This document shows positions 62,653-64,000 of a stretch of 64,000 nt of DNA, in pieces. A model generated the notes under the pieces. The model did not search any database. It had not been told where the DNA came from and saw only the letters and a program-made list of their open reading frames with translations. The DNA is taken from NCBI RefSeq assembly GCF_001584185.1, contig NZ_CP013234.1:3038001-3102000 (forward strand), in the 5' to 3' direction. Origin of the DNA: Collimonas pratensis (GTDB lineage Bacteria; Pseudomonadota; Gammaproteobacteria; Burkholderiales; Burkholderiaceae_D). Numbering within the stretch: the first letter of the stretch is position 1; each line of letters starts with the position of its first letter. A program made the translations under genes and the position numbers.

Positions 62653-62880
62653 GATCACCCTGCACGTTGTCGATTTGAAGCAATTCTCGCAGCTATTGCC
62701 CTTATTGAAAATCTGGTGCCATCGAATAAATCAGCGTCTCCTTAGTATGAGGCCAATTCACGTAGCTCTATTGTGTTTGCTATGTATCTGTTTGCCCAAA
62801 AGCCTGTTGTCTGATTAGAAATCTGTGAAATATTTTTAGATTTTCAAAATTTCTTAAAAAACAATTTGCCAATGTAAATC

Positions 62881-64000
62881 TTACGATGTTTCTTGCAAAA
62901 CATTTTGTAATTCTTTTCGAAGATCGATAGAAATTTTTCGCTTGTTTTTTTCATATAACATCTTATGAGCCAAATTTTTCGCTTCTTTAATTTCCCCTAA
63001 TTTATTGTAAGTTTTGGCCTTTGCGACAAGTGCATCGACATTGAATGGGTCGACAAATAATATTTGATTTAAATTTTCCATACATTCATCATATTTTTTA
63101 TTCATTTCCGCAATTTGATAAGAAAGCCACAACACAGAAATATTTAAAGGAGCTTTTTCTTTCGCGATATCAAGATATCTCATCGTGTAAAATTGCTTCT
63201 CTGTTTCTGTTGAACGCAAACTCAATTTAGCTATAAGTAGATCATAATTAACAAAATCTTCAAGTGGTTTTATTTCATCTCGAAGTTTTTTGCTTAGCAA
63301 TCCTTTTATAGGATCTCCAGTATAAAAAAGAAGACTTGCAAGATTGAGTTTTAAATTTACGTCGAAATTTCTCTTTTGTTCGAGCTCTGAAAGCATATTC
63401 AAATAAGGAATAGACAATTTTTGATCAAAATGAATCGCTTCAAGAGAGTGATTGATAAAAGCCTTTTTAACTAACCACATTTCGGGATACTCACGCATCT
63501 TTCTACTTAAAAACATACTTGAAGCAGGAAATCCTAATTCTGCGGCTAATATGTCAGCCTCATTCAAAATCGAATTTTGATCTGCATCACCGTTTGATCC
63601 CATATGTTTTAAAATTTTTCGTGCTTCAGCAAATTGGTTTTGCGGTATTGCAATGGCAATTTCAAATTGCTCAATTGTATATTTCGATAATGATTTATTT
63701 ATCTTTGCCATCTGCAAAATATTAGTGACATCTTTATATCTCCCCATTTTCAGATTATAAGTGGCTTCATAGTACGGCAAGATCCAAATAGGTATATGTG
63801 AGTCATCGGAAAAACTCGACTTTAATTTTTCCAGCACTTGGCCTAAAGAAGTGATATTTCCAGTAAAAAGCGATTGTTCAAGTAAGCCGACAAATCCAAA
63901 TACTTCTCCACCCTGAGTATTTACAAGTTCATCAAACAGTAAATTTGAATCTCGAGTTTTCCCGCGCAATAACATTAGATAGGCTTGCGCAAATTTATTT
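62881..64000 (-). CDS. TPR-type helical repeat protein, 5' end outside the window
   Basis: At least 372 residues; the frame stays open to the window edge (NKFAQAYL precedes the first Met at 63975), so the start lies beyond. TPR-like helical pairs are visible near the C-terminus (YDECMENLNQILFVDPFNVD-ALVAKAKTYNKLGEIKEAKN) and less clearly before (RYKDVTNILQMAKINKSLSK; QFAEARKILKHMGSNGD). AT-rich and Lys-rich, unlike the backbone. No enzymatic domain seen. The preceding 228 bp (62653-62880) hold nothing recognisable. Confidence 0.6.
   Translation of the reverse strand, partial: NKFAQAYLMLLRGKTRDSNLLFDELVNTQGGEVFGFVGLLEQSLFTGNITSLGQVLEKLKSSFSDDSHIPIWILPYYEATYNLKMGRYKDVTNILQMAKINKSLSKYTIEQFEIAIAIPQNQFAEARKILKHMGSNGDADQNSILNEADILAAELGFPASSMFLSRKMREYPEMWLVKKAFINHSLEAIHFDQKLSIPYLNMLSELEQKRNFDVNLKLNLASLLFYTGDPIKGLLSKKLRDEIKPLEDFVNYDLLIAKLSLRSTETEKQFYTMRYLDIAKEKAPLNISVLWLSYQIAEMNKKYDECMENLNQILFVDPFNVDALVAKAKTYNKLGEIKEAKNLAHKMLYEKNKRKISIDLRKELQNVLQETS

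Overview
The window looks like a chromosome segment of a Burkholderiales bacterium, most likely Oxalobacteraceae and possibly Collimonas. That placement is inference from the betaproteobacterial spoT, the DUF1178 gene and the GC-rich codon use of the flanks. It falls into four blocks.

(1) 1-12.9 kb, GC-rich backbone: the 3' part of spoT, a DUF1178 protein, a PEP mutase/isocitrate lyase family enzyme, small secreted proteins, an H-NS-like protein lacking the usual DNA-binding tail, a NalP-like lipoprotein subtilisin autotransporter with a late frameshift, a DUF805 protein and an isochorismatase gene. The isochorismatase gene is interrupted by a complete 3053-bp IS66 element with a perfect 8-bp target duplication.

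(2) 12.9-46.0 kb, a 33-kb mosaic genomic island in the 3' end of tRNA-Leu(UAA). A 59-bp copy of the tRNA 3' end recurs at 45987-46045, next to a 5'-truncated tyrosine integrase. The island is mostly about display and release of surface molecules. It holds a chaperone-usher pilus operon that runs on into an acyl carrier protein, a ketosynthase and an unknown protein; a LysR-type regulator; and a trimeric autotransporter adhesin with a 14-residue-repeat stalk, followed by a protein made of two transposase-type DUF4096 domains. It also holds a compact phage lysis cassette (holins, GH19 endolysin, i-spanin with nested o-spanin) with two baseplate-type genes, an autotransporter whose passenger starts with a ClpP-like serine protease fold, and a degenerate thioredoxin-fold protein. 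The right part is a graveyard: TonB receptor 3' end, HTH fragment, IS5 fragment, internally deleted folE, the end of a Tle4-like T6SS lipase next to a complete Tli4-like immunity gene, an IS21 derivative and the integrase. Intact mdfA and DUF2975/HTH genes lie among them.

(3) 46.6-60.1 kb: two tandem paralogous giant secreted proteins (about 2759 and 1499 aa). Both have a long signal peptide, a single RHS-like YD motif, two IPT/TIG domains and long arrays of two alternating beta-type modules. The smaller one ends in two nearly identical LamG-like domains.

(4) 60.1-64 kb: debris of an RHS-type polymorphic toxin locus. A toxin tail overlaps (ATGA) a four-helix membrane protein gene that resembles an immunity gene; this gene is split by a complete IS3 element but can be rejoined in frame across a CTT duplication. 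An IS5 transposase fragment is fused to the toxin tail, and an orphan RHS tip and a TPR protein running off the window complete the block.

All family assignments are by eye from the translated sequence; no database search was run.
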